NCBI GenBank assembly: GCA_031379365.1
Contig: JANNFB010000371.1
Location: 19,852 to 83,851 of the forward strand
Length of the DNA stretch: 64,000 nt
From: CADEEN01 sp031379365
GTDB taxonomy: Bacteria > Pseudomonadota > Gammaproteobacteria > Burkholderiales > Burkholderiaceae_C
Reading direction: 5' to 3'
Position 1 is the first letter of the stretch; the number at the start of each line of letters is the position of its first letter. The notes under the pieces were generated by a model. It worked only from the letters and a program-made list of their open reading frames with translations, ran no database searches and was not told the origin of the DNA. Positions 39,834-48,211 of this stretch are shown one piece after another. The translations under genes and the position numbers were made by a program.

Positions 39834-42422
39834 ATGAGCAAGTCATTGATCATTGCCGAGAAGCCCAGCGTGGCGCAGGACATCGTGCGCGCGCTGACCC
39901 CGAGTGCGGGCAAGTTCGAGAAGCACGCCGAGTACTTCGAAAGTGAGCGCTATGTCGTCACCTCGGCGGTCGGCCACCTGGTCGAGATCAAGGCGCCGGA
40001 GGAGTTTGATGTCAAGCGCGGCAAGTGGAGCTTCGCCAACCTGCCGGTGGTGCCGCCGCACTTCGACCTGGCGCCGATCGACAAGGCCAAGACGCGCCTG
40101 AACGCCGTCGTCAAGTTGGTCAAGCGCAAGGACGTCACCGACCTGATCAACGCCTGCGACGCGGGCCGCGAGGGCGAGCTGATCTTTCGCCTGATCGTGC
40201 AGTACGCCGGCAGCGAGAAGAAGCCGATCGATAAACCCATCACCCGGTTGTGGTTGCAGAGCATGACGCCGCAGGCCATCCGCGAGGGGTTCGAGGCCTT
40301 GCGCACGGACAAGCAGATGCTCGGCCTGGCGGACGCCGCGCGCAGCCGCAGCGAGGCCGACTGGCTGGTCGGCATCAACGGCACGCGGGCGATGACGGCC
40401 TTCAATTCACGCGACGGCGGCTTCTTCCTGACCACGGTCGGGCGGGTGCAGACGCCCACGCTGTCGATCGTCGTCGAGCGCGAAGAGAAGATCAGGAAGC
40501 ACATCTCGCGGCCGTACTGGGAGGTCAAGGCCAGCTTCGCGGCCCAGGCTGGCGAGTACGACGGCAAGTGGTTCGACCCGAAGTTCAAGAAGGACGAGGA
40601 CACCGACCGCCGTGCCGACAGGCTCTGGACCGAGTCCGATGCCCAGGCCATCGCCCAGGCCTGCCGCAGCCAGCCTGCCACCGTGACGGAAGAGGCCAAG
40701 CCGAGCACGCAGGCCAGCCCGCTGCTCTACGACCTGACGACCCTGCAGCGCGAAGCCAATTCGCGCTTCGGCTTCTCGGCCAAGACCACCTTGTCGCTGG
40801 CCCAGGCGCTGTACGAGAAGCACAAGGTGCTGACCTACCCGCGCACCGACTCGCGCGCGCTGCCCGAGGATTACGTCAAGGTGGTCAAGGACACCATGAC
40901 GATGCTCAGCAAGGAAGACCTGCCGGGCCCGCTGCGCCCGCTGGCCGGCCACGCGGCGAAGGCGCTGAAGGAGGGCTATGTCAAGCCGATCAAGCGGGTC
41001 TTCGACAACGCCAAGGTGTCGGATCACTTCGCCATCATCCCGACGCTGCAGGCGCCCAAGAGCCTGAGCGAGATCGAGGCCAAGCTCTACGACCTGGTCG
41101 TCAAGCGTTTCCTGGCGGTGTTCTACCCCAGTGCCGAGTCGATGGTCACGACGCGCATCTCGACCGTCAAGGCGGGCGGCAAGGAGCACCAGTTCCAGAC
41201 CAACGGCAAGGTCCTGGTCAAGCCGGGTTGGCTGGCGGTTTACGGCAAGGAAGCGCAGGAAGACGACGCCAACTTGGTTGCCGTGCAGCCCGGTGAGGTC
41301 GTGCGCACCGAGAGCGTCGACGTCAATGCGCTCAAGACCAAGCCGCCGGCGCGCTACACCGAGGCCACGCTGCTGTCGGCGATGGAGGGCGCCGGCAAAC
41401 TGATCGACGACGACGAGTTCCGCGAAGCGATGGCCGAAAAGGGCTTGGGCACGCCGGCGACGCGGGCGCAAGTCATCGAAGGCCTGCTGTTCGAGAAGTA
41501 CATGTACCGCGACGGCCGCGAACTGGTGCCCACCGCCAAGGCCTTCCAGTTGATGACCCTGCTGCGCGGCCTGGACATCGAGGACCTGACCAAGCCCGAA
41601 CTCACCGGCAACTGGGAGTACCAGCTGGCCGAGATGGAGCATGGGCGCCTGAAGCGCAGCGCCTTCATGGCCGAGATCGCGGCCATGGCCGAGCGCCTCG
41701 TCAAGAAGGCCAAGGAGTACGACCGCGACACCATCCCCGGCGACTACGCCACGCTGGCCACGCCGTGCCCGAACTGCGGCGGCGTCGTCAAGGAGAACTA
41801 CCGCCGCTTCGCCTGCACCGGCCAGGCCACAGCAGCCGACGCCACCGGCTGCGGTTTCTCCATCACCAAGATCCCGGCCGGACGCGCCTTCGAAACCGCC
41901 GAGGCCGATGCCTTCCTGCGCGACAAGAAGATCGGCCCGCTGGAGGGCTTCCGCTCCAAGGCCGGCTGGCCCTTCACCGCCGAGATGAAGCTGGTGCGCG
42001 ACGACGAGATTGCCAACTGGAAGCTCGAGTTCGACTTCGGCGACGATGCCAAGCAGGGGGACGGCGAGCCGGTCGACTTCAGTGCCCAGCAGAGTCTGGG
42101 CGCCTGCCCGAAGTGCCAGGGCCATGTCTACGAGCACGGCAGCAGCTATGTCTGCGAGCATGCCGTCGGGGCCCACATCACTTGCGACTTCAAGAGCGGC
42201 AAGATCATCCTGCAGCAACCCGTGGCGCGCGAAGAGATGGCCGGTCTGCTGGCCAGCGGCAAGACCGCCTTGCTGGAGAACTTTGTCTCCAACAAGACGC
42301 GGCGCAAGTTCAAGGCACGCCTGGCCTACGACAAGAAGGAAGGCAAGGTGATCTTCGAGTTCGAGCCGCGCGCGGCCAAGGCACCGGCGGCGGCGAAAGT
42401 GGCCCGCAAGAAGGCCGCCTGA
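39834..42422 (+). CDS. topB: DNA topoisomerase III
   Basis: The 862-residue type IA topoisomerase has the N-terminal TOPRIM domain (SLIIAEKPSVAQDIVRAL; NACDAGREGELIFRL near residue 110) and the catalytic Tyr at Y335 in LTYPRTDSRALP. Two C-terminal zinc-ribbon-like modules follow: CPNCGG near 645, and CPKCQG near 758 paired with YVCE. The tail is Lys/Ala-rich and basic. The length, with extra C-terminal modules, is typical of betaproteobacterial TopB (E. coli is shorter, about 650). It decatenates and relaxes DNA in the cytoplasm. The ATG is preceded by AGGAAGAAG. Confidence 0.95.
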   Translation: MSKSLIIAEKPSVAQDIVRALTPSAGKFEKHAEYFESERYVVTSAVGHLVEIKAPEEFDVKRGKWSFANLPVVPPHFDLAPIDKAKTRLNAVVKLVKRKDVTDLINACDAGREGELIFRLIVQYAGSEKKPIDKPITRLWLQSMTPQAIREGFEALRTDKQMLGLADAARSRSEADWLVGINGTRAMTAFNSRDGGFFLTTVGRVQTPTLSIVVEREEKIRKHISRPYWEVKASFAAQAGEYDGKWFDPKFKKDEDTDRRADRLWTESDAQAIAQACRSQPATVTEEAKPSTQASPLLYDLTTLQREANSRFGFSAKTTLSLAQALYEKHKVLTYPRTDSRALPEDYVKVVKDTMTMLSKEDLPGPLRPLAGHAAKALKEGYVKPIKRVFDNAKVSDHFAIIPTLQAPKSLSEIEAKLYDLVVKRFLAVFYPSAESMVTTRISTVKAGGKEHQFQTNGKVLVKPGWLAVYGKEAQEDDANLVAVQPGEVVRTESVDVNALKTKPPARYTEATLLSAMEGAGKLIDDDEFREAMAEKGLGTPATRAQVIEGLLFEKYMYRDGRELVPTAKAFQLMTLLRGLDIEDLTKPELTGNWEYQLAEMEHGRLKRSAFMAEIAAMAERLVKKAKEYDRDTIPGDYATLATPCPNCGGVVKENYRRFACTGQATAADATGCGFSITKIPAGRAFETAEADAFLRDKKIGPLEGFRSKAGWPFTAEMKLVRDDEIANWKLEFDFGDDAKQGDGEPVDFSAQQSLGACPKCQGHVYEHGSSYVCEHAVGAHITCDFKSGKIILQQPVAREEMAGLLASGKTALLENFVSNKTRRKFKARLAYDKKEGKVIFEFEPRAAKAPAAAKVARKKAA

Positions 42423-42430
42423 TCAAATTC

Positions 42431-42462
42431 GGCCGCCCGCGGCCGGGCGGCCCGCCTATTTC
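42431..42462. terminator. Hairpin between convergent topB and Bug genes
   Basis: Nine-base stem GGCCGCCCG / CGGGCGGCC with a four-base loop lies between the two stop codons, with a weak T-containing tail (CGCCTATTTCTT) on the plus side. It is positioned as a shared terminator. The T-run is poor, so confidence is moderate. Confidence 0.55.
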
Positions 42463-43589
42463 TTGGGCGGTGGCGGGGTGCCGCCCGCGCCGGCGGCCGC
42501 CGCGCCCGACGCGGCCGGCGATGCGGGGGCCGCGTAGGCGAAAGTCAGACGCGCCTCGCGCATCACGACGCGGTGAAAGCTCTCGGCCTTGTCGAGCCAG
42601 GCGACGAAGGGCTCGCCGCTCATCGCAGAAGGTTTGAAGGCGCCCTGGGCCATGAACTCGCGCCACTCGGGCAGTGCCCTGACCTTGTCGAGGACACCGA
42701 CGTAGTACGCCACCTGCGCCGGGCTGGCGCCCGGTGACATGAAGATGCCACGCATCATGAGGTACTCCACCGGGATGCCGAAGGACATGCAGGTGGGCAG
42801 GTCATTCCAGCTCTGGCTGCCGGCCACCTTGCCGAAGTAGTCCAGCTTCCTGCCGTCGAAAACGCAGAGCGGCCGCACTTTGCCCTCGGTCCAGAGCTTG
42901 GCAGCCTCGATCGGGTTGTTGACGGTGATGTCGACCTGGCGCTCGGCGAGCGCACGGGCCACATCGCCACCGCCCTTGAGCGGCTGGTAGCTCAGGCGCG
43001 TCGAAGCCGCCGTCTCGAGCAGCACGCTGAGCAACTGGTCTTCCTGTTTGCTGCCTGTGCCGCCCAGCTTGATGCTGCCGCGCGCACTGGTGCGCATCGT
43101 GTCCAGCAGGTCCTTCGGTGTCTTGTACGGCGATTCCGCGTTGACCCACAGCACGAACTGGTCGAGTGCCAGCATCTGCACTGGCGTGATGTCGCGCCAG
43201 CTGAAGTCGGTGCCCGTGGCCAGGGGGGTCGTGAACAGGTTCGACAGCGTGATGATCAACTTGTGCGGGTTGCCGCGCGCTGCCTTGACCTCGAGAAAGC
43301 CCTCGGCACCGGAGTTGCCGGTCTTGTTGACGACGGTCAGCGGCTGCTTCATCAGGCCGTTCTTGGTCACCGCCTGCTGAATGAAGCGTGCCATCAGGTC
43401 CGCACCGCCGCCCGCACCGGCCGGCACGACCAGTTCGACCGGCGCCGTCGGCTCCCAGGCCATGGCAGGGATCGCCAAGCCCAGCAGCCAGGCCGCCAGG
43501 CCGCCGCGCACAAGGCGCCAGGGCATCACGCGCCCCGCGGACCGTGCTGAAGTGCGGTGAGCAAAGCGGGGAGTCGTGTGTGTGTTCAT
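42456..43589 (-). CDS. Bug/TctC-family tripartite tricarboxylate transporter solute-binding protein
   Basis: The 377-residue periplasmic binding protein has a basic N-region and signal peptide (ending AIPAMA). The Bug-family segments VELVVPAGAGGGADLMARFIQ near residue 52 and VNKTGNSGAEGFLEV near 85 follow, then LGGTGSKQEDQLLS near 167. The C-terminal tail is Ala/Gly/Pro-rich. These proteins capture carboxylates or other small solutes. No TctA/TctB membrane genes are nearby, so it is an orphan receptor, as is usual for Burkholderiales. ATG 43589 gives a long signal region; ATG at the internal MPWRLV is an alternative. Confidence 0.85.
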   Translation of the reverse strand: MNTHTTPRFAHRTSARSAGRVMPWRLVRGGLAAWLLGLAIPAMAWEPTAPVELVVPAGAGGGADLMARFIQQAVTKNGLMKQPLTVVNKTGNSGAEGFLEVKAARGNPHKLIITLSNLFTTPLATGTDFSWRDITPVQMLALDQFVLWVNAESPYKTPKDLLDTMRTSARGSIKLGGTGSKQEDQLLSVLLETAASTRLSYQPLKGGGDVARALAERQVDITVNNPIEAAKLWTEGKVRPLCVFDGRKLDYFGKVAGSQSWNDLPTCMSFGIPVEYLMMRGIFMSPGASPAQVAYYVGVLDKVRALPEWREFMAQGAFKPSAMSGEPFVAWLDKAESFHRVVMREARLTFAYAAPASPAASGAAAAGAGGTPPPPKK

Positions 43590-43781
43590 TGGCGACCTTT
43601 GCGTCCGTGAGGGGCGCGTCAGACAGGCGAGCTCGGATGCTACGGTGCACGGCGGCGACTTGCCGGGCCGGTTTGTGCATTTCTGTGAAAGGGTTGACGA
43701 ACCGCCCGCATCCAGCATGCCCCCGTGCCAGCCGGAGCGCAGATCGCGGTGCGCCAGCGACCGCCCTATGATCAAGCGCGC

Positions 43782-43866
43782 GATGAACCACTGGCTCGAC
43801 CTCTCCCTGGACCAACGCGGGCACGACGGGTCGGTGCCTTGCGGGCTCGGCGCAGGCCACCGGTGA
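43782..43866 (+). CDS. Possible 27-codon leader ORF upstream of the AEC transporter
   Basis: ATG to TGA encodes MNHWLDLSLDQ...GLGAGHR. It begins nine bases after a TATGAT hexamer (43767-43772) and ends five bases before the GTG start of the transporter. Position suggests a short leader or simply an untranslated leader with a chance frame. No known peptide is recognised. The rest of the 281-base gap 43590-43870 shows nothing I can name. Confidence 0.25.
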
Positions 43867-43870
43867 TGCC

Positions 43871-44860
43871 GTGACGCTCCTGGTGCTCTACAAGCTGCTG
43901 GCGATCCTCTGCATCGTCCTGTTGGGTTGGGGCGCAGGCCGCTTGCATTGGCTCGGCACGGGCAATGACAGCAGTGATCCGGCACGGGTGTTGAGCAATG
44001 CAGCGCTGTACATCTTCATCCCCGCGCTGCTGCTGCGCACCACGGTCCGGCTGGACTTCGCGGTGCTGCCCTGGCGCACGATCGGCGCCTTCTTTCTGCC
44101 GGCGATTGCGCTGTTGCTGCTGATCTATGCCTGGCAGCGCGGACGCGGCGCTGCACAGCGTGACGGCGTGGCGGCGCCGGCCGTGCGGGCCATCTCGGCC
44201 TGCTTTGGCAACTCGGTGCAGTTGGGCATCCCGCTGGCGGCAGCCCTGTTCGGCGAAACCGGCCTAGCCATCCACATCGCCTTGATCAGCCTGCACGCGC
44301 TGGTCCTGCTTTCGCTGGCCACGGCACTGGTCGAGCTCGATCTCGCCCGCGCCGCGCAACGCCACGGCGGCGCATCCACCCGCCTGTATGCCACGCTGTT
44401 GGCAACCCTGCGCAACACCGTGGTCCACCCCGTGATGTTGCCCGTCCTGCTCGGCCTGGCCTGGAACGCCAGCGGCCTCGGCCTGCACCCGGTCGTCGAC
44501 GAAACCCTGCTCGTGCTGGGCTCGGCGGTCGTGCCGGTCTGCCTGGTGCTGATCGGCTTGTCCCTGGCCTACTACGGTGTTCGCGGTCACCTGCGCGGCG
44601 CGCTCGGGCTCGCCTCGGCCAAGCTGCTGCTGCTGCCGGGCCTCGTGCTGGTGGTGGCGCACTGGGGCTTCGGATTGGGCGGCGTGCCCCTGGGCGTGCT
44701 CGTGGTGATGGCCGCCTTGCCGGTGGGTAGCAACCCGCTTGTGTTTGCCCAGCGCTACGACACCTTGAAGGGCGAAGCCACGGCAGCCATCGTCTTCTCG
44801 ACCCTGGCCTTCGTCGTCACCCTGGCGGGGTGGCTGGCCGTGCTGGCCTGGGTCGGCTGA
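43871..44860 (+). CDS. AEC-family (auxin efflux carrier-like) permease
   Basis: The 329-residue inner-membrane protein has about ten helices in the inverted 5+5 AEC arrangement. Features are ALYIFIPALLLRTTV near residue 43, ISACFGNSVQLGIPLAAALFG near 98, LVLIGLSLAYYGVRG near 220 and AALPVGSNPLVFAQRY near 278. Bacterial relatives transport small organic acids such as malate or malonate; the substrate is unknown here. The start GTG 43871 is the only candidate in frame with a normal N-terminus. It lies 14 bases before proA. Confidence 0.86.
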   Translation: MTLLVLYKLLAILCIVLLGWGAGRLHWLGTGNDSSDPARVLSNAALYIFIPALLLRTTVRLDFAVLPWRTIGAFFLPAIALLLLIYAWQRGRGAAQRDGVAAPAVRAISACFGNSVQLGIPLAAALFGETGLAIHIALISLHALVLLSLATALVELDLARAAQRHGGASTRLYATLLATLRNTVVHPVMLPVLLGLAWNASGLGLHPVVDETLLVLGSAVVPVCLVLIGLSLAYYGVRGHLRGALGLASAKLLLLPGLVLVVAHWGFGLGGVPLGVLVVMAALPVGSNPLVFAQRYDTLKGEATAAIVFSTLAFVVTLAGWLAVLAWVG

Positions 44861-44862
44861 GG

Positions 44863-44868
44863 GACAAT
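44863..44868 (+). promoter_or_regulatory. -10-like hexamer before proA
   Basis: GACAAT, six bases from ATG 44875, immediately after the stop of the AEC gene. It has the same hexamer as the sites before the nitrilase and azlC genes. Confidence 0.3.
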
Positions 44869-44874
44869 CGCAGC

Positions 44875-46155
44875 ATGGAATCGAGCAACGTTTCTGTCTA
44901 CATGGCCCATGTCGGCGCTGCGGCGCGCACGGCGTCGCGGGCCATGGCAGCAGCGCCGACGGCGGCGCGCAACCACGCACTGGTGGCCCTAGCGCAAGGC
45001 TTGCTCGAGCAGCGCGCGGCGTTGCAGGTGGCCAACGAGAAAGACTTGGCGGCCGCCGAAAACGCGGGTCTGGCACCTGCCATGGTCGATCGGCTCCGAC
45101 TCACACCGCAGATCATCGAGACCGTGGCCGAGGGCTGCCGCCAGCTCGCCGCGATGCCCGATCCCGTGGGCGAGATCAGCGGCTTGCAGCGCCGCCCCAG
45201 TGGCATCAGTGTCGGCCGCATGCGTGTGCCTTTGGGTGTCTTTGGCATGATCTACGAGAGCCGGCCCAACGTCACGATCGAAGCGGCATCCTTGGCCATC
45301 AAGAGCGGCAATGCGGCCATCTTGCGCGGCGGTTCCGAGGCGCTGCACAGCAACCTGGCGCTGGCCGGGCTGGTGCAGGCCGCGTTGCGCGAAGCCGGCC
45401 TGCCGCCCGAAGCGGTGCAGCTGGTTGCCACCGTCGACCGCGCGGCGGTCGGCCACCTGATCACCATGACCGAGTTCGTCGACGTCATCATCCCGCGCGG
45501 CGGCAAGAGCCTGATCGCGCGCATCAGCGCCGAGGCCAAGGTGCCGGTGATCAAGCACCTGGACGGCAATTGCCATGTCTACGTCGATGCCGAGGTCGAT
45601 CTTGACCTGGCATTGCGCGTGACGGACAACGCCAAGACGCAGAAGGTCAGCCCGTGCAATGCCGCGGAGTCGCTGCTGGTCCACCGCGATGTGGCGGCCG
45701 CCTTTCTGCCGCGCATCGGTGCAGTGTTCGCCGCCAAGGGGGTGGAGATGCGCTGCGGCCCGCGCGCCAAGGCCATCCTGGCCGGCGTGCCCGGCGCGAT
45801 GCTGGTGGATGCGACCGAGGCCGACTGGTCCGAGGAGTACCTCGCGCCGATCATCAGCATCAAGCTGGTCGACTCCCTCGACGAAGCCATCGCCCACATC
45901 AACCGCTATGGCTCGCACCACACCGACGCGATCCTGACCAGCCACCACGCGCACGCGATGCGCTTCCTGCGCGAAGTCGACTCCGCCAGTGTGATGGTCA
46001 ACGCCAGCACCCGCTTTGCCGACGGCTTCGAGTTCGGCCTGGGCGCCGAGATCGGCATCAGCACCGACAAACTGCACGCCCGCGGGCCGGTCGGGCTTGA
46101 GGGGCTGACCTCACTGAAGTGGGTGGTTCTGGGCGAGGGGCAGGTGCGACTCTGA
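44875..46155 (+). CDS. proA: Gamma-glutamyl phosphate reductase
   Basis: The 426-residue NADPH-dependent enzyme carries out the second step of proline synthesis from glutamate. It has the aldehyde-dehydrogenase fold. Segments visible are PLGVFGMIYESRPNVT near residue 120, IPRGGKSLI near 205, the catalytic Cys C261 in SPCNAAESLL, and the C-terminal FEFGLGAEIGISTDKLHARGPVGLE. Length is normal. The following queC frame starts inside its last 40 bases. Confidence 0.96.
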   Translation: MESSNVSVYMAHVGAAARTASRAMAAAPTAARNHALVALAQGLLEQRAALQVANEKDLAAAENAGLAPAMVDRLRLTPQIIETVAEGCRQLAAMPDPVGEISGLQRRPSGISVGRMRVPLGVFGMIYESRPNVTIEAASLAIKSGNAAILRGGSEALHSNLALAGLVQAALREAGLPPEAVQLVATVDRAAVGHLITMTEFVDVIIPRGGKSLIARISAEAKVPVIKHLDGNCHVYVDAEVDLDLALRVTDNAKTQKVSPCNAAESLLVHRDVAAAFLPRIGAVFAAKGVEMRCGPRAKAILAGVPGAMLVDATEADWSEEYLAPIISIKLVDSLDEAIAHINRYGSHHTDAILTSHHAHAMRFLREVDSASVMVNASTRFADGFEFGLGAEIGISTDKLHARGPVGLEGLTSLKWVVLGEGQVRL

Positions 46156-46883
46156 GCCGCGGATCCGAGACCACAGGCGTCGACCCCCGAACGGCCCTGG
46201 TGCTCTTCTCGGGCGGCCAGGACTCCACCACCTGCCTGGCCTGGGCCCTCGAGCGCTACCGCCGCGTCGAGACGGTCGCGTTCGACTATCGCCAGCGCCA
46301 CCGCATCGAACTTGACTGTCGTCTGGTCGTCCTGAGCCAGCTGCGCGCCCACTTTCCGCAATGGCTCAGCCGACTGGGCGATGATCACTTGATCGACGCC
46401 GGTGTGCTGACCCAGCTCGGTGACAGCGCCCTGACCACCGAGCGCGCCATCGAGATGCAGGCCAATGGCTTGCCCAACACATTTGTGCCGGGGCGCAATC
46501 TGCTGTTCTTGACCCTCGCCGCCGCTCTGGCCTACCGCCGCGGCGCGTCGGTCCTGGTGGCGGGCATGTGCGAGACCGACTACTCCGGCTACCCGGACTG
46601 CCGGGACAACACCCTCAAGGCATTGCAGGTGGCGTTGAGCCTGGGCCTGGATCAGCCGACGGCGTTGGACACGCCGCTGATGTTCATCGACAAGGCAGCC
46701 ACCTGGGCCCTGGCCGAGCAGCTGGGCGGGCCGGCACTCAGTGCCCTGATCGTCGAACACACCCACACCTGTTACCTCGGCCAGCGCGATCAGCGTCACG
46801 CCTGGGGCCATGGCTGCGGCGAGTGCCCCGCCTGCAAGCTGCGGCGCGAGGGTTTCGCGCGCTGGCGAGCCGCAGGAACCTGA
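46119..46883 (+). CDS. queC: 7-cyano-7-deazaguanine synthase
   Basis: The 254-residue ATP-dependent enzyme of the queuosine (preQ0) pathway has the PP-loop motif LFSGGQDSTTCLAWALERY near residue 29, VPGRNLLFL near 124, and GMCETDYSGYPDCR near 150. The zinc-binding C-terminus is GCGECPACKLRREG. The only normal in-frame start before the PP-loop is GTG 46119. It overlaps proA by 37 bases and adds about 20 residues not typical of QueC. A CTG at 46152 overlapping the proA stop is a speculative alternative. Confidence 0.92.
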   Translation: MGGSGRGAGATLSRGSETTGVDPRTALVLFSGGQDSTTCLAWALERYRRVETVAFDYRQRHRIELDCRLVVLSQLRAHFPQWLSRLGDDHLIDAGVLTQLGDSALTTERAIEMQANGLPNTFVPGRNLLFLTLAAALAYRRGASVLVAGMCETDYSGYPDCRDNTLKALQVALSLGLDQPTALDTPLMFIDKAATWALAEQLGGPALSALIVEHTHTCYLGQRDQRHAWGHGCGECPACKLRREGFARWRAAGT

Positions 46884-46952
46884 GCGCACCCCCTCCAAGC
46901 CCGGGTCCCTGCCAGTCGCGCAGGCGCCGCGGTTCGTGTTGCAATCATAAAC

Positions 46953-47831
46953 ATGTCGGCCTCGCCTTCCACTCTGCCCCGCGCGGCCAACCTGGTCCAT
47001 GTGCAGGCCCCCCGCATCGACCGCAGCGATCCCGCCCTGCGCGACAGCCTGGGCCGTCTGCGCGGCCTGAGCGAGCCGGCGCAATGGCAGGCTGCCGTGC
47101 TGGCGCTGATGCTGGCACCCGAGAGCCGGCGCGAGCGATCACATTGGTTCGAGGAAACGCGCGGACTGCCCGAGGCAGAACGGCTGCTGGCGGACGTGCT
47201 GGCGCTCCCGCAAACGCACCGCCTGCCCTGGTTCGAGAGCCTCGCCCGCCAGCTTGCCCCGGGGCCGGTCGAGTTGCGCCACGCAGTCGTCGGCGCAGCG
47301 CGCCGCCTGATGACGGCCGATGGCATGGTCAGCCAGATGGACCAGTTGCGCTGGGTCGCGCTGCGTCACCTGCTGGCCGGCAGCGCGGTGGCGGCACCGG
47401 CTGCGGCCGAGAGCGACCTCGCCGAGCTCGACGATGGCCATGCGCTCAAGGTGTGTCTTTACAGCGCCTTCCTCTCGCACATGGTGCCGGCCCCCGAGTT
47501 GACGCTGGACCTGACGGGGCTGGAGTCGACCAGCCAGACCTGGTACGACAGCGTCGTCGCCCCCTGGCGCGACCGCCTCGCGCTGCCACCACGCGAGCGC
47601 CACGACATCGATGCCACCTTGCGCGCCCTGCGTGTGTTGCAGGCCATGCCGTGGCTGTTGCGGCCCGTGCTGGTGCGCATGTGGTTTGACGCGGCGCGTG
47701 CGCTCACCGACGGCCCGGTGCTGCACCCGGTGGCAGCGGACGCCTTGCGCTTGACTTGCGCCCTGCTGGATTCCCCGGTGCCACCCGAACTCGAGCGCCA
47801 GTACATTGAGGTCGAAGCCGCGCGGCACTGA
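46953..47831 (+). CDS. Uncharacterised helical protein with TerB-like segment
   Basis: The 292-residue cytoplasmic protein is all-helical and without a signal peptide. The segment LRHAVVGAARRLMTADGMVSQMDQLRWVALRHLL (about residues 110-143, broken here by no gap) resembles the TerB-like helical module at the C-terminus of some membrane M48 metallopeptidases: a helix, an acidic D-G turn, and another helix. No protease motif (HExxH) or membrane helix is present, so this would be the module alone. The identification is by resemblance only. A possible short leader (46945-46952) precedes the ATG. Confidence 0.6.
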   Translation: MSASPSTLPRAANLVHVQAPRIDRSDPALRDSLGRLRGLSEPAQWQAAVLALMLAPESRRERSHWFEETRGLPEAERLLADVLALPQTHRLPWFESLARQLAPGPVELRHAVVGAARRLMTADGMVSQMDQLRWVALRHLLAGSAVAAPAAAESDLAELDDGHALKVCLYSAFLSHMVPAPELTLDLTGLESTSQTWYDSVVAPWRDRLALPPRERHDIDATLRALRVLQAMPWLLRPVLVRMWFDAARALTDGPVLHPVAADALRLTCALLDSPVPPELERQYIEVEAARH

Positions 47832-47870
47832 ACTCGCCCGGTGCAACCGCTTGATCAGGAGAAGACCCCC

Positions 47871-48200
47871 ATGCGATTGGATTTGTTGTTGGCCTACAAG
47901 GCCTTGTTGACCGTTGCCCTGCTGGCGGCGACGGGCGCCGCCATGGCACAGGACGCTGCGGCCCTGCGCCAGCACGCGCTGGCGGCCACCTGCGCCAACT
48001 GCCATGGCACACAAGGCCGCGCGGTCGACGGCGCGGCCGTACCGGGCCTGGCGGGCATGCCGGCGGTCTACCTGGTCGAGCAGATGAAGGCCTTCAAGGC
48101 TGGCACCCGCCCGGCCACCGTGATGCACCAGCTGGCCAAGGGCTACAGCGATGCGCAGATCGACCAGATCGCCGCCTACTTTGCGGCCCAGAAGAAGTGA
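47871..48200 (+). CDS. Monohaem cytochrome c, flavocytochrome c sulfide dehydrogenase type
   Basis: The 109-residue periplasmic cytochrome has a signal peptide (ending GAAMA) and one haem-binding motif CANCH near residue 42, with PGLAGMPAVYLVEQMKAFK after it. The pattern resembles SoxE or the monohaem FccA subunit. It directly precedes an FccB-type flavoprotein (12 bases), so it is probably the electron acceptor of that enzyme. AGGAGAAG precedes the ATG, favouring this start. Confidence 0.85.
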   Translation: MRLDLLLAYKALLTVALLAATGAAMAQDAAALRQHALAATCANCHGTQGRAVDGAAVPGLAGMPAVYLVEQMKAFKAGTRPATVMHQLAKGYSDAQIDQIAAYFAAQKK

Positions 48201-48211
48201 GGGGGCGCGCC

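Noticed and set aside
40407..42218. Minus-strand open frame opposite topB
   Set aside because: topB has TOPRIM, catalytic Tyr and zinc modules. The antisense frame has none and starts without context.
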